From NCBI RefSeq assembly GCF_002019795.1, contig NZ_KV917382.1, forward strand, positions 62,001 through 126,000: DNA of 64,000 bases, given 5' to 3'. Position numbers and translations under genes: made by a program. This DNA is from Bacillus alkalicellulosilyticus. Its GTDB lineage: Bacteria > Bacillota > Bacilli > Bacillales > Bacillaceae_F. The notes beneath the pieces were generated by a model. That model ran no database searches and was not told where the DNA came from. It worked only from the letters and a program-made list of their open reading frames with translations. Numbering within the stretch: position 1 is the first letter of the stretch; the number at the start of each line of letters is the position of its first letter. This document shows positions 39,746-49,536 of the stretch, piece after piece.

Positions 39746-41638
39746 ATGGGGATTCTAAGAGTGGAATTATCAGAAAAGAACAAACTTTTAAAAAAAACAA
39801 AAGATTATTTACTTTCTATTGGCTATAATTTAAAAGAATCGGATTCCATAATTAATTCTTTAATATATGCAGAGATGCATGGTGTAAAAAGTCATGGTTT
39901 TAACAGGATATTTAGTGGGTTCTTAAAAAAAATCATAGACAAGTCGATGGTAGAATCCAATCAAGAACCTATATTAATAGATAAGGACAATGGTTTTATA
40001 ACTTATGATGGTAATTTTTCAGTGGGTTACCATGGGATTAAGTTAGTCTTAAGGAAAATAGTAGAGGAGCTTGAGGTTAACAATATTGTTTTCTGTAACA
40101 TAAATAACATGTATCCTACAAACTGCTTGGCTGAATATGCTAGTTATTTAAATGATTACGGGGCAATTTGTTACATAACTTCAAAATCGCCTGATAGAGT
40201 AACCTCACCAATTGATTTTCAAAAAGAAATCTCTGATATCAAACCGTCAATCGGGACAAATGCCTATGCATGGGGATTCCCTAGCATTAATAGTGAACAT
40301 GTGATTTTTGACACTTCAATGGCAGCAACAACTAATGGTGAGTTACTTAGAATCAAAAATGGTTTGGATGATAATTTCAATTCAGATAACTATTTAACAT
40401 CAAGTTATAATAGGCCCAAATCTCCAGAAGAGTTATTCGAAAATGAGGATTTTTCTGGATATATATTACCGTTTGGTGGTGAAAAAAATTATAAAGGTTT
40501 TGGGAACCTATTACCTGCAGAGATGTTTAACTTGTTTCAGAGCAACAATTTAATTGGTACTTCGACTACTATAATAGCTATAAAAGTACAAGATAGAGTT
40601 CAGTATAGTGAAAAATTAAATCAATACAAGGAAAAAGTAAAAAATTCAACAACATACACGGACGGAACTATTACAATGTTGCCCTTTGAGAGGAAAAAGA
40701 AACTATATGTTCAAAATAATATAGAAGAAATTACACAAAAATATAAGGAAGAAATTGACAACCTGCCTACTTCTCAAAATAGAATCAAAGATTTAGGATT
40801 CACAAATGAAAGGATTGTTGGGGAAAATGCATTTGATATAAATGTTTTTAAAGAAAAATCAATAGAGGATGTCATCAATAAATTCATTGATATTACTGAT
40901 CTATCCATAGGCAATGGTGACCTTAAAAAGTATGCTTTTAATTTGTTAAGTGAGGAGGAGTTTTTTGATAGATGGTGTGATGAAACATATGAGCTCCCGA
41001 AATTACCAGACCATAAAACTCTATTAAGTAACATAATTGATAAAGTAGAATTTAACTCAAAAGATGTAATCCTTGACTTAGGAAGTGGTGATGGAAAATT
41101 ACTTGATATTATTCCTTTATGCTCTGAGGTAGATTGCTTTGATATATCAAAAAAAATGTTACAAAAAATTGAAGGGAAAAAGGATAAATTTCAATTTACA
41201 ATCAACACTAAGCACGGGGATTTTCTTGAATACAAATTTAATAAAAAATATTCAAAGATAATCGCAATAATGTCATTACATCATATTAAAGAAATCAATA
41301 AAGCAATTAAAAAAAGCTATAAAATTCTAAACGAAGATGGTTATTTAATTATTGGAGAGACATTTTTAGATTCCATAAATCTAAATTCTCCGGAAAATAT
41401 TAGAAATATATCTTCGTTATATTTAAGAAAAATGGTAAACTGCTTTAACAATAATTGTTTAAAACATGCACTAAAAGAAATTCAAATACTAAAGAAAATC
41501 TTATATTCACAAGGAGAATATATGCTTCCTATGAATATTTGGAAAGATACTCTAAGAAGTAATGGCTTTCAAGTTTTAAATGCCCAATTGACTTCCCCGC
41601 TAATAAAATATGGGTACATCATTGCAAGGAAACTTTAA
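39746..41638 (+). CDS. Ldh2-type dehydrogenase fused to SAM methyltransferase, 631 aa
   Basis: Residues about 1-340 belong to the malate/L-lactate/ureidoglycolate (Ldh_2) NAD(P)-dependent oxidoreductase family: the VKSHGFNRI catalytic His50, DTSMAATTNGELL and GGEKNYKGFGNLLPAEMF regions. Residues about 420-630 are a class I methyltransferase with motif I ILDLGSGDGKLLDI (about residue 441) and MSLHHIKEINKAI. In this cluster the dehydrogenase half could reduce phosphonopyruvate to phosphonolactate, an inference from chemistry. The start is uncertain: ATG 39746 is used, but GTG 39761 is possible and the listed GTG 39719 is upstream of the mRNA start. Confidence 0.8.
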   Translation: MGILRVELSEKNKLLKKTKDYLLSIGYNLKESDSIINSLIYAEMHGVKSHGFNRIFSGFLKKIIDKSMVESNQEPILIDKDNGFITYDGNFSVGYHGIKLVLRKIVEELEVNNIVFCNINNMYPTNCLAEYASYLNDYGAICYITSKSPDRVTSPIDFQKEISDIKPSIGTNAYAWGFPSINSEHVIFDTSMAATTNGELLRIKNGLDDNFNSDNYLTSSYNRPKSPEELFENEDFSGYILPFGGEKNYKGFGNLLPAEMFNLFQSNNLIGTSTTIIAIKVQDRVQYSEKLNQYKEKVKNSTTYTDGTITMLPFERKKKLYVQNNIEEITQKYKEEIDNLPTSQNRIKDLGFTNERIVGENAFDINVFKEKSIEDVINKFIDITDLSIGNGDLKKYAFNLLSEEEFFDRWCDETYELPKLPDHKTLLSNIIDKVEFNSKDVILDLGSGDGKLLDIIPLCSEVDCFDISKKMLQKIEGKKDKFQFTINTKHGDFLEYKFNKKYSKIIAIMSLHHIKEINKAIKKSYKILNEDGYLIIGETFLDSINLNSPENIRNISSLYLRKMVNCFNNNCLKHALKEIQILKKILYSQGEYMLPMNIWKDTLRSNGFQVLNAQLTSPLIKYGYIIARKL

Positions 41639-41669
41639 AGCTTAATAAAAATTAAAAAGGGGGGATTAA

Positions 41670-42971
41670 ATGACTTTTGAATATATAAAAGATAATTATT
41701 CTGTTTGGCACCCTTTCACAACAATCAGATTAATGTCGGAATACGGAATTGAAATTGTTGGAGGGAAAGGAATATATTTGGAGGATAGTAACGGTAAGAG
41801 CTATATAAACGGATTTAGTGGACTTTCTCTAATACTTGGTACTAAAAATGAAGAGATTATTGATGCTATTTACCAACAATTAAACAAACTTCCATACTGT
41901 TCAATGTTTAGTATGACAAACTTGCCTGCTAGAAAACTCGCAGAAAAATTAGTAGAGATAACACCAAAGGGATTAGATAAAGTAGTTTTTACAACATCTG
42001 GTTCTGAATCTGTTGAAGCTGCTATTAAAATTTCTCGTCAGTTTTTCTATATACAAAACCAAAAACAAAAAAAGCATATTATTTCATTACAAGATTCTTA
42101 CCATGGAACATTGTATGGGGCATTTTCAGCAAGTGGAATTTATTCTAAGGAAGAACATGAAATTTATGGGCCAGTACTCCCAGGGTTTTCTTTTATTGAT
42201 TCGTCTTTTTATAATTCTTCCCAAAATATTTCTTATGTAAGTGCTACCAAATTAGAAGATGAAATTAAAGAAGTAGGAAAAGAAAATGTGAGTGCTTTCA
42301 TTATGGAGCCAGTTTTGGGTGCTGGTGGTGTAATAATTCCCCCAAAAGGGTATATTTCAGCTGTTTATGAAATTTGTAAGAAATATAACATTTTATTTAT
42401 ATTAGATGAGTCTGCAACAGGGTTTGGAAGAACAGGGACTATGTTTGCTATGGAACATGAGGGGGTAACCCCTGACATTCTCATCTTATCAAAAGCAATA
42501 AACGGAGGTTGCTTACCTTTGGGTGCAGTACTTGTCAGTAATAATATATTTAATCAATTTAATGATTCCGATAGTATATTGGCTCATGGCACATCACAGT
42601 CAGGTAATCCCACTTCTTGTGCTGCAAGTTTAAAGACAATTGAAATAATCCAAAGGGATAATCTAGTTGTTAATGCGAGAATAGTAGGAGATTATTTTAT
42701 TAATTTATGTTCTGAATTAATAGAATACGACATTGTTAGTGATGTAAGAGGTATAGGATTAATGATAATAATTGAACTAACAAATAAAAATCAACCCCTA
42801 ACAACAGAGGAGACATTTAATATTTACTTAAAGCTTTTAGGTGAAGGCTTAATTACTCATTATAAAAAAAATAGAATTGGTTTTTTCCCACCACTAACTA
42901 TTTCTAAGGAAGAAGCTAAGGTTACATATGAAATTATAAAAAAAGTTATAAGTGAATATGAAGGGAGATAA
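41670..42971 (+). CDS. class III (BioA-like) PLP aminotransferase, 433 aa
   Basis: Transfers amino groups with PLP. Substrate-side WHPFTTIRLMSEYGIEIVGG resembles BioA-type N-termini. The cofactor Asp246 is in ILDESATGFGRTG, and the Schiff-base Lys275 in SKAINGGCLPLGAVLV. Length is normal. ATG follows AAAGGGGGG. In the cluster it might aminate phosphonopyruvate or a later keto intermediate. The next gene's ribosome site overlaps its stop. Omega-transaminase or diaminobutyrate-type activity cannot be excluded. Confidence 0.88.
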   Translation: MTFEYIKDNYSVWHPFTTIRLMSEYGIEIVGGKGIYLEDSNGKSYINGFSGLSLILGTKNEEIIDAIYQQLNKLPYCSMFSMTNLPARKLAEKLVEITPKGLDKVVFTTSGSESVEAAIKISRQFFYIQNQKQKKHIISLQDSYHGTLYGAFSASGIYSKEEHEIYGPVLPGFSFIDSSFYNSSQNISYVSATKLEDEIKEVGKENVSAFIMEPVLGAGGVIIPPKGYISAVYEICKKYNILFILDESATGFGRTGTMFAMEHEGVTPDILILSKAINGGCLPLGAVLVSNNIFNQFNDSDSILAHGTSQSGNPTSCAASLKTIEIIQRDNLVVNARIVGDYFINLCSELIEYDIVSDVRGIGLMIIIELTNKNQPLTTEETFNIYLKLLGEGLITHYKKNRIGFFPPLTISKEEAKVTYEIIKKVISEYEGR

Positions 42972-42972
42972 A

Positions 42973-43809
42973 ATGGTGAATATATCAGAAAAAGGTATTA
43001 AAAATTATTATTTAAGTAAAGAAGAGTTTGAGTTATTACCGTATATTGACAGTAGAAATTATATTGAATCTTCAAAAGAAAGGTTTACAGGTTGGGAAAG
43101 TTCTTTTGATACAAGTCATCCAGATTGGAAAAAGAGAATTGAAGTCCAAAGTAGTTTGATGTACTGCCTTGATCAATGTCTTGCTGAGGAAATTGACAAT
43201 TATATAAATCAAGATAGTTTGAAAGTGATTTTTTTAGGTGCCTCACTTGGATCAATAGCTTCCTATTTTTCTATGAATATTTTAAAGAAGTATAGTTTAT
43301 TAGATAAGACAGAAATCTATATTTATGACCTCTTGCATGAGCCACTTGAAAAGACTAAAAAGGGCGATTTTGATTTCTCAACTGAATCTGAGAAAGATTG
43401 TGGTTTCTCAGAAAGCTTTTCTGCTAAAGAGTATAAAGAAAAGTTAAAAAAAGCACATATATTATCAGGGTCAATAACCGAGATACCTGAGAACATTGGA
43501 AAATTTGATATTGTTATAGCACCGTATATACATCATCACTTAAACATTTATGATAAAAAAAGTGCTAGTAAAGACATGGTAGAAATAACTAAAAAGAACG
43601 GACTTATCCTATTAGGTGATCTTTATTTTACCTATGAAACTTTTATTAATTGGTTGGAAGATCATAAAGAAGAGTTTGTTGGAGGTAAAGGTACGTATGC
43701 ACTAGAGTCATTTATTACTATCGATGAGCATATAGCAATGTTTGAAGGTACTTCGGTAGTCAATCGAGAGATGAAAGACTACTTCTACATATTTGGGTTA
43801 AAAAAATAA
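42973..43809 (+). CDS. SAM-dependent methyltransferase-like protein, 278 aa
   Basis: A Rossmann-type class I fold is indicated by VIFLGASLGSIASYF (motif I), an acidic end IYIYDLLHEPL (motif II) and GKFDIVIAPYIHHHL (motif IV/V). I use ATG 42973 right after AAGGGAGAT; the longer frame overlaps the aminotransferase. The substrate is unknown; O- or N-methylation of a pathway intermediate is a reasonable guess. It is tightly packed after the aminotransferase (1-bp gap). Confidence 0.75.
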   Translation: MVNISEKGIKNYYLSKEEFELLPYIDSRNYIESSKERFTGWESSFDTSHPDWKKRIEVQSSLMYCLDQCLAEEIDNYINQDSLKVIFLGASLGSIASYFSMNILKKYSLLDKTEIYIYDLLHEPLEKTKKGDFDFSTESEKDCGFSESFSAKEYKEKLKKAHILSGSITEIPENIGKFDIVIAPYIHHHLNIYDKKSASKDMVEITKKNGLILLGDLYFTYETFINWLEDHKEEFVGGKGTYALESFITIDEHIAMFEGTSVVNREMKDYFYIFGLKK

Positions 43810-43845
43810 AAAAAATCACAAAAAGAATAGGAAGGTGCTCTTATT

Positions 43846-45153
43846 ATGAATAACTATTTTGAAATTCCAAAAGAAAATATTGAGGCAATCACAAAAAATC
43901 TTAGTGTTCCAAAATTAGTAGAGGTTGACGAAATTTTAGAAAATGCAACCAAACGGGAATTAACATTACATGAAGTAAATTTATTATTAAATGCGATAAA
44001 TTCTATTGAATTCACTGAAATAAAAAATAAGGTATTAAATGTATCAAAAAAATTAAGGGAAAAAACTTTTGGTAATCAAGTAATTACAATGGCTCCAGTT
44101 GAAGTATCAAACTTTTGCGCCTCTGACTGTGTATTTTGTGGTTGGAGAACGACTAATACTGAAATGAAAAGATTACGTTTGTCAATGGATCTTGTTTTAG
44201 AACAAGTTAAATATCTAATAAATAAGGGGATATATATTATCGAATTAGTAGGTGGTGATGACTTTAAATTTGTCCGTCATGATTTACCTATGCTTGTTAA
44301 GGAAGTAAAGAAATTATTCCCTGAAAATATTGAAGGGAAAGTAATTGTTTGTACAATGGCACTTACTCAAAAACAATATGAAGATTTAAAAGAAGTAGGT
44401 GTTGACGGAGTAATAACATGGCAAGAAACCTATGATAAATCACTGTATGATCAAAATATAACTAGGGGACCTAAGGCTTACGGAATAGATGATGATTATA
44501 GGGTGAATAAAGATGGAGATGGTTTCTTATTTAGAGTTCAGTCTCAAGATAGAGCTTTAAACGCTGGTCTCCAAGTAGCATTAGGAACAATGGTAGGATT
44601 TAACCCAAATCTGAACTATGAGGTGTTAGCAACTATTTCTCATGCTAACCACATTTTGGACAACTATGATATAGATGATACTACGCCCATAATAATAGGT
44701 ATGCCTACCTGGAACACTATTACAACGAAAAAAACTGATAATAGACCAATTAACCATCCTTCAATAGAGCCTTTTTTTCCATATATTTCAGCCATTTATT
44801 TTCTAGCTTGTCAAAAGGGGAAAGTATGGGTATTTCCAAATTGTCGTGTATCATTAAACACACAAGTGGAAGCAGTGGCTACAAGCGGTATTTTTACTTC
44901 AACTGAAGTTAAAGTTGGACCAGGTGGATATTTAAAGTCAGCTATAGAAAAGATGGAACCTGAACAGAAGGTTAGGATTATTAATGAAATCAAACAAAAA
45001 CTGGTTGATAATCCAAATGATAATTCTGATATATTTGAGGTGTTGGATAAAATGGAACAATTTAACCATTCATACCATAAACATGAAGAATATGTAGAAT
45101 GCTTTACTAAAGAGGGACTAAGTACTAACGATATTTTCACTTTAAAAGTATAA
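43846..45153 (+). CDS. radical SAM enzyme, ThiH/NosL-like, 435 aa
   Basis: The [4Fe-4S] motif CASDCVFC (Cys91, Cys95, Cys98) follows MAPVEVSNF as in ThiH, HydG and NosL. Downstream IELVGGDD, WQETYDKSLYDQNITRGPKA, SQDRALNAGLQVALGTMVGF and the C-terminal CRVSLNTQ...GGYLKS segment fit the aromatic-amino-acid lyase group, which fragments tyrosine or tryptophan. Given the adjacent tryptophan synthase, tryptophan is an attractive substrate, but this is inference. BioB/PylB-like mutase activity is an alternative. ATG lies behind AGGAAGGTG. Confidence 0.82.
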   Translation: MNNYFEIPKENIEAITKNLSVPKLVEVDEILENATKRELTLHEVNLLLNAINSIEFTEIKNKVLNVSKKLREKTFGNQVITMAPVEVSNFCASDCVFCGWRTTNTEMKRLRLSMDLVLEQVKYLINKGIYIIELVGGDDFKFVRHDLPMLVKEVKKLFPENIEGKVIVCTMALTQKQYEDLKEVGVDGVITWQETYDKSLYDQNITRGPKAYGIDDDYRVNKDGDGFLFRVQSQDRALNAGLQVALGTMVGFNPNLNYEVLATISHANHILDNYDIDDTTPIIIGMPTWNTITTKKTDNRPINHPSIEPFFPYISAIYFLACQKGKVWVFPNCRVSLNTQVEAVATSGIFTSTEVKVGPGGYLKSAIEKMEPEQKVRIINEIKQKLVDNPNDNSDIFEVLDKMEQFNHSYHKHEEYVECFTKEGLSTNDIFTLKV

Positions 45154-45191
45154 AAGTAATTTTACAGACAACTGAAAGTAGGGAATATTAA

Positions 45192-46319
45192 ATGTTAACA
45201 AAAGATGAGCTGGTGTCACAATTCAATGAGTTCTCAACAGAGTCTAATATTCTAAGTGATTTTCTTAACAATGCTCCTAATGATGCCATTGAGAGTATTG
45301 ATAAAATTGGCCTCATTTTATTGGCTCCTGAAAATTTTGCATTAGGTATAATGGAGGACTTACTACTATATTTAGAGAAAAAAAATCTCATATTTTTAGA
45401 TTTCACAATAAAAGATCAACTTTCTGATGAAGATTTAACTTTATTATATCTACCGAATTGTAAACCTTTTGTCCCGGTTTTTATTCCAAATGATTTCCGT
45501 TGGTGGTTAATTAAACAAAGGTTTACAATGGGTCCCGTTTGTGCAATTTTAGTTGGGAGTAAAGATTGCGGCACGAATAGTATTCCTAGGTTATTGGAAG
45601 GTTTAAAAGGTTACAGAGTACCATATAAAGCAAAAGTGAATAGCATAAGAGCAAAGTTCCCATCAATTAACGGTATATTGAACCTGGTACACACCTCACA
45701 TAATAGTGCTTTTGTACTTAGGGAAGGAAGTATATTCTTCGATTTAAAACGTATTATACAATCTATTTTAATTGCTAGAGATAAAGGGAATCAAGGAACT
45801 TTCTCAGCTCAATATATTTATAACAATTATTTAAAAGGCTATGATTTTCATCAAGAATCTTCTAAAAGTTTTTTTGAAGTTTATTTTAGATTACAACACA
45901 AGATTTTAAATAGACTTACTTTTAAGGAGAAAGTAAATACCGAAACTGTATCTCAATTATTTGTACTTGTGAACGATGGAATTCGTATAGCAACGGAGAA
46001 TTACGTTAAAAGAGAAGAACTTTTTACTTTAGCTTTTTCAATAATAATAAGCCAGAAAGAAATTATTATTAGTAATTTTCCAAGTATAAATAAAAAAGAG
46101 TTCCTCTTTGTAAATGATCCAGTAAATTGTTTATTGAACTCTTTTTATACTCTAGTAAGTTTAGAAAATGCACACAATGTTGACTGGATTGAGTATATCA
46201 AATTATTAGATGCTTTTGGAATAACTGTATCTGAATGGGAGGAATTAGTTATTGAAACTACACTTTTTAATATTAATCAAGAATTCCCGGAAGCTTTGAT
46301 AAACAAATTAAGACAGTAG
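45192..46319 (+). CDS. NDK-like protein 1, 375 aa
   Basis: Residues about 38-185 resemble nucleoside diphosphate kinase: LILLAPENFALG where NDK has IKPDAV, RFTMGPVCAILVG where NDK has GPVV, and SIRAKFPSINGILNLVHTSH with the phosphohistidine-like His167. The catalytic NDK lysine (KPD) is replaced by Ala. The remaining 190 residues are helical and unrecognised. It is paralogous to the protein at 48381-49463. It could phosphorylate or transfer phosphate onto a pathway intermediate, or be a pseudo-kinase; neither has been shown. Confidence 0.68.
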   Translation: MLTKDELVSQFNEFSTESNILSDFLNNAPNDAIESIDKIGLILLAPENFALGIMEDLLLYLEKKNLIFLDFTIKDQLSDEDLTLLYLPNCKPFVPVFIPNDFRWWLIKQRFTMGPVCAILVGSKDCGTNSIPRLLEGLKGYRVPYKAKVNSIRAKFPSINGILNLVHTSHNSAFVLREGSIFFDLKRIIQSILIARDKGNQGTFSAQYIYNNYLKGYDFHQESSKSFFEVYFRLQHKILNRLTFKEKVNTETVSQLFVLVNDGIRIATENYVKREELFTLAFSIIISQKEIIISNFPSINKKEFLFVNDPVNCLLNSFYTLVSLENAHNVDWIEYIKLLDAFGITVSEWEELVIETTLFNINQEFPEALINKLRQ

Positions 46320-46409
46320 GCAGTTAATAACTATTTTGGAATTGATTCTAATTATATCTAAGCAAATTTGAAACTAGATATCAATTTGTAAATTAATAGT
46401 GAGGTTCTT

Positions 46410-47573
46410 ATGAAACATGTTAATAATTATGTGGGGAACAATAAAGAAATCCCTATATACAAAGATATCGGATTCATACTTCAAAATGATGATTCTATAA
46501 ATGGTGAAAACTATATTTATTCTAGGCACAACAATCCCACAATACGTATGATTGAAAACCATTTATGTGAAATGGAAAATGCAAAATGGTCCTTAATCTC
46601 ACCTTCAGGTATGTCAGCAATAGATATAGCCTTGTCAATTTTTCAATCAAGGAATAAAAGACCTTGGGCATTTTTTAATAATTTATATAGTGGGACAATT
46701 TCATACATTGAAAGGGTACTTGTTAGAAGAGGAATTGTACCTATTTTTATAGACGACAATGGATTTGAAGAATATAACCTTGAGTATATTAAGGAAGTAA
46801 TCCGAAAAGAAAGACCTGAGGTCCTTTTCTTTGAATCTATTTCAAATCCACTTTTAATTGTGCCCAATTTTTATGAAATAATTAAGATCGCTAAATTGTT
46901 TGGAACAAAAGTAATTATTGATAATACATTAGCTACACCATTAATATTCAATCCTTTAGATTTAGGTGCTTCCCTAGTTATCCATAGTGCTACTAAATAT
47001 TTATCTGGCCATAATACTTTGATGGCTGGAATTATTTTCGGAAATGATTTTGAATTATATGAATTAGTTAAAGATTATCAAAAATGTACTGGGCAAGTTG
47101 TTAGTCCAGAGAATGCTTTTAATTTATTTGAAAATATAAAAACATTTGAAATCAGATTTAGGAAACAATGTGAGAATGCATACAAGTTAGCTTCTTTATT
47201 TAATTGCAATAACAAAGCTATTAAAGTCCGTTATCCTGGGTTAACTCATAATCATATTAACAAAGGGCAGTGCGCTAGTAATAATAATATTATTAAACTT
47301 TCTAAAAATCAATTGTTTGGGGCAGTGATAGTTATTCAAATAAACTTAAATACAAAACTTCAAAAACATGATTTATTTATTAACCTATTATCCTCGGTAA
47401 TGGATAGTTCTCCTTCACTAGGAGCTACCCGATCTAGTATTCTAAATGTTGGTTCATTTTTCACATCAAAAAAGACAAATTATTCCGAAGGTTTATACCG
47501 TTTATCAATTGGTATTGAAGATATTTCTAAACTTGAATATGACTTTTCCAAAGCTTTAAACGTTTTGGAATAA
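46410..47573 (+). CDS. cystathionine gamma-synthase-like PLP enzyme, 387 aa
   Basis: A member of the Cys/Met-metabolism PLP family, which catalyses gamma- or beta-eliminations and replacements. YIYSRHNNPTIRMIENHL (cofactor Tyr/Arg from the neighbouring subunit), SPSGMSAIDIALS, IIDNTLATPLIF and the PLP Lys196 in SATKYLSGHN are present. The C-terminal ASNNN/NVGSFFTSKK portion is less typical. Phosphonate pathways use such enzymes to build amino-phosphono acids, so gamma-replacement on an activated homoserine is a possible role. Confidence 0.85.
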   Translation: MKHVNNYVGNNKEIPIYKDIGFILQNDDSINGENYIYSRHNNPTIRMIENHLCEMENAKWSLISPSGMSAIDIALSIFQSRNKRPWAFFNNLYSGTISYIERVLVRRGIVPIFIDDNGFEEYNLEYIKEVIRKERPEVLFFESISNPLLIVPNFYEIIKIAKLFGTKVIIDNTLATPLIFNPLDLGASLVIHSATKYLSGHNTLMAGIIFGNDFELYELVKDYQKCTGQVVSPENAFNLFENIKTFEIRFRKQCENAYKLASLFNCNNKAIKVRYPGLTHNHINKGQCASNNNIIKLSKNQLFGAVIVIQINLNTKLQKHDLFINLLSSVMDSSPSLGATRSSILNVGSFFTSKKTNYSEGLYRLSIGIEDISKLEYDFSKALNVLE

Positions 47574-47597
47574 TTCTATATAAAGGAGTGAATTGTC

Positions 47598-48332
47598 ATA
47601 AAGATTCTGATAATAGATATATTAAAAACTGAACAAATTGATTTAATAGAAGAAGTGATAGATATATTAAAAAATGCAGTTGGAGTTAAAGAAAGATTAG
47701 ATCTGGACATTAAGTACCGTGATGAATTAACCCAAATTTCTCACAATATTTATTCAGGAATAATAATACTAGGTTCTTTTACGCCTTATAATGATGAATC
47801 TAAATGGGTTCAAGATTTAAAACATTTTATTATAGAAGTTTATAAACTAGGACAGGTTCCATTGCTTGGAATTTGTATGGCACATGAATTAATAGCTAGT
47901 ATATTTGGCGGGAAAGTACAAAAACATAAATTTCGACGAGAATTAGGTACTGTTCAATTTGAGTTAACTGAAGATGGTTGTAATTCTATGTTGTTTGATG
48001 GCATAACAAAGTTTTTTAATGTAAACACTGCACATTCGCATGACGTAATTGAACCGCCATTAAATGCAAATATTTTGGCTTTTAATGAGAGAGGTCCTTG
48101 TCAGTCGTTTAAACTTAAAAATTTATATTGTGTTCAGTTCCATCCTGATATAAAAACAAGCACTCTGAAGAAATGGCTTAAGGAAGATAGTAATATAGAG
48201 AGATTAATAAATGAAAAATATATTAATTCTAAAGATGAAATTGACAAATTTTTAGATGATACCTTTTATATCACGGAGACAAATATAATTATATTCAGGA
48301 ATTTTTTAAGAATTTGTAAACATAATACATGA
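47598..48332 (+). CDS. class I glutamine amidotransferase-like protein, 244 aa, ATA start
   Basis: The Triad-type nucleophile Cys93 is in LLGICMAHELIA and the His in VQFHPDI (about 182), where the usual Glu after His-Pro is Asp. The coding similarity begins KILIIDILKTEQIDLIEEV, upstream of any ATG/GTG, directly after an AAAGGAG site 9 nt away. The start therefore appears to be ATA at 47598 (the conventional alternative, GTG 47655, would remove the first strand). It could supply ammonia or hydrolyse gamma-glutamyl groups. It lies between the CGS-like and second NDK-like genes. Confidence 0.72.
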   Translation: MKILIIDILKTEQIDLIEEVIDILKNAVGVKERLDLDIKYRDELTQISHNIYSGIIILGSFTPYNDESKWVQDLKHFIIEVYKLGQVPLLGICMAHELIASIFGGKVQKHKFRRELGTVQFELTEDGCNSMLFDGITKFFNVNTAHSHDVIEPPLNANILAFNERGPCQSFKLKNLYCVQFHPDIKTSTLKKWLKEDSNIERLINEKYINSKDEIDKFLDDTFYITETNIIIFRNFLRICKHNT

Positions 48333-48380
48333 GACGATGTTATATAATATTTTTTTCATTTTGTTTAAAGAGGTGTTGGT

Positions 48381-49463
48381 ATGATAATAAAAGATTTAAT
48401 AAGTGAGAAACAAAAAATGGTATTTGATTCAGATAGCCTAAATTATTTTGTTGAATCTGCTGAAGATAATATTATTGATTCTCTTGGAGAATTGGGTTTG
48501 ATTTTGTTAGGACCCGAAACTTTTATCACTTCCAATGTAGAAAAAGTTTTAACATTATTAGAGGACCGTGGATTTGTCTTTTTAAGGATTTGTGTTATCG
48601 ACTCTTTTACTAAAGAACAGCTGGCACAATTTATACCCAAAAGTATTGCTAATTCATTCCGGTGGTGGTTAATCCAAGAACGTTATATTATGGGTCCAAC
48701 TGCTGCTCTGATGGTATGTAGAGATAAGAAAATAAATGAACCCATTCTAAGAGAACTTAAAAGAATTAAAGGGTATAGAATACCACTAAATGCCGAGGAA
48801 TCTACTTTACGTAATCAATTACCCACAATTAATGGTTTGTTAAATTTTGTTCATACGCCTGATAACAGTGCCTTTTTATTAAGAGATTCTGAACCATTTT
48901 TCAACACCGAAGATGTTATTCAGGCTATTAATGAAATTGAAGATATTCATTTAGGTCATACAAGAGGCCTTAGTATAAATGATATTAAAGAGAAGTATTT
49001 AAACGGATATATAAATGAAAATAATTTAAACTATTCTTTCTTTTCTATTTTATTTTCATTAGTTCATCGAATATATTCAAAGATATTACAATTATCTAAA
49101 CATTCTATTCGTTCAATTATAAGTTTACAAAATATTTTAACCGAAGCGCTAGAAAAGAGAGAACAATTGGTTGAAAGAATAGAACAAATACAAGCAATAA
49201 AAAACTATACTGATGAACTAATCATAGGATATAACAAAACTAAGATTGATAGTTTTCACAACTTTTTTGAAGAAAAGGATTATATTAAAGCACATATACT
49301 CTGGGATATTTCCTATGATTTATTATCTTTGAAAAATTCTTCAAAAAAAGATTGGATAACGATATTTAAAAAATTAGAATACTGTGATGTGAAGATAAAA
49401 AATATTGAATACTTAATATTAATTAGTACATTCTTAAATATAGAAGAAGAAATTCAAATTTAG
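48381..49463 (+). CDS. NDK-like protein 2, 360 aa
   Basis: It shares the layout of the protein at 45192-46319: GLILLGPETFITSN, FRWWLIQERYIMGPTAAL and STLRNQLPTINGLLNFVHTP with His158, followed by a helical C-terminal half. As in its paralogue, the NDK catalytic lysine is absent (LGPE). The two proteins probably form a heteromer or act on successive phosphorylations. ATG follows AAAGAGGTG. It lies immediately before the PEP mutase gene. Confidence 0.68.
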   Translation: MIIKDLISEKQKMVFDSDSLNYFVESAEDNIIDSLGELGLILLGPETFITSNVEKVLTLLEDRGFVFLRICVIDSFTKEQLAQFIPKSIANSFRWWLIQERYIMGPTAALMVCRDKKINEPILRELKRIKGYRIPLNAEESTLRNQLPTINGLLNFVHTPDNSAFLLRDSEPFFNTEDVIQAINEIEDIHLGHTRGLSINDIKEKYLNGYINENNLNYSFFSILFSLVHRIYSKILQLSKHSIRSIISLQNILTEALEKREQLVERIEQIQAIKNYTDELIIGYNKTKIDSFHNFFEEKDYIKAHILWDISYDLLSLKNSSKKDWITIFKKLEYCDVKIKNIEYLILISTFLNIEEEIQI

Positions 49464-49536
49464 TGTTTATCATAACATTCTATTAAGTGAACGACTAAAA
49501 TAAAGACTTATTACGATTTTGATGGGAGATAAGAGT

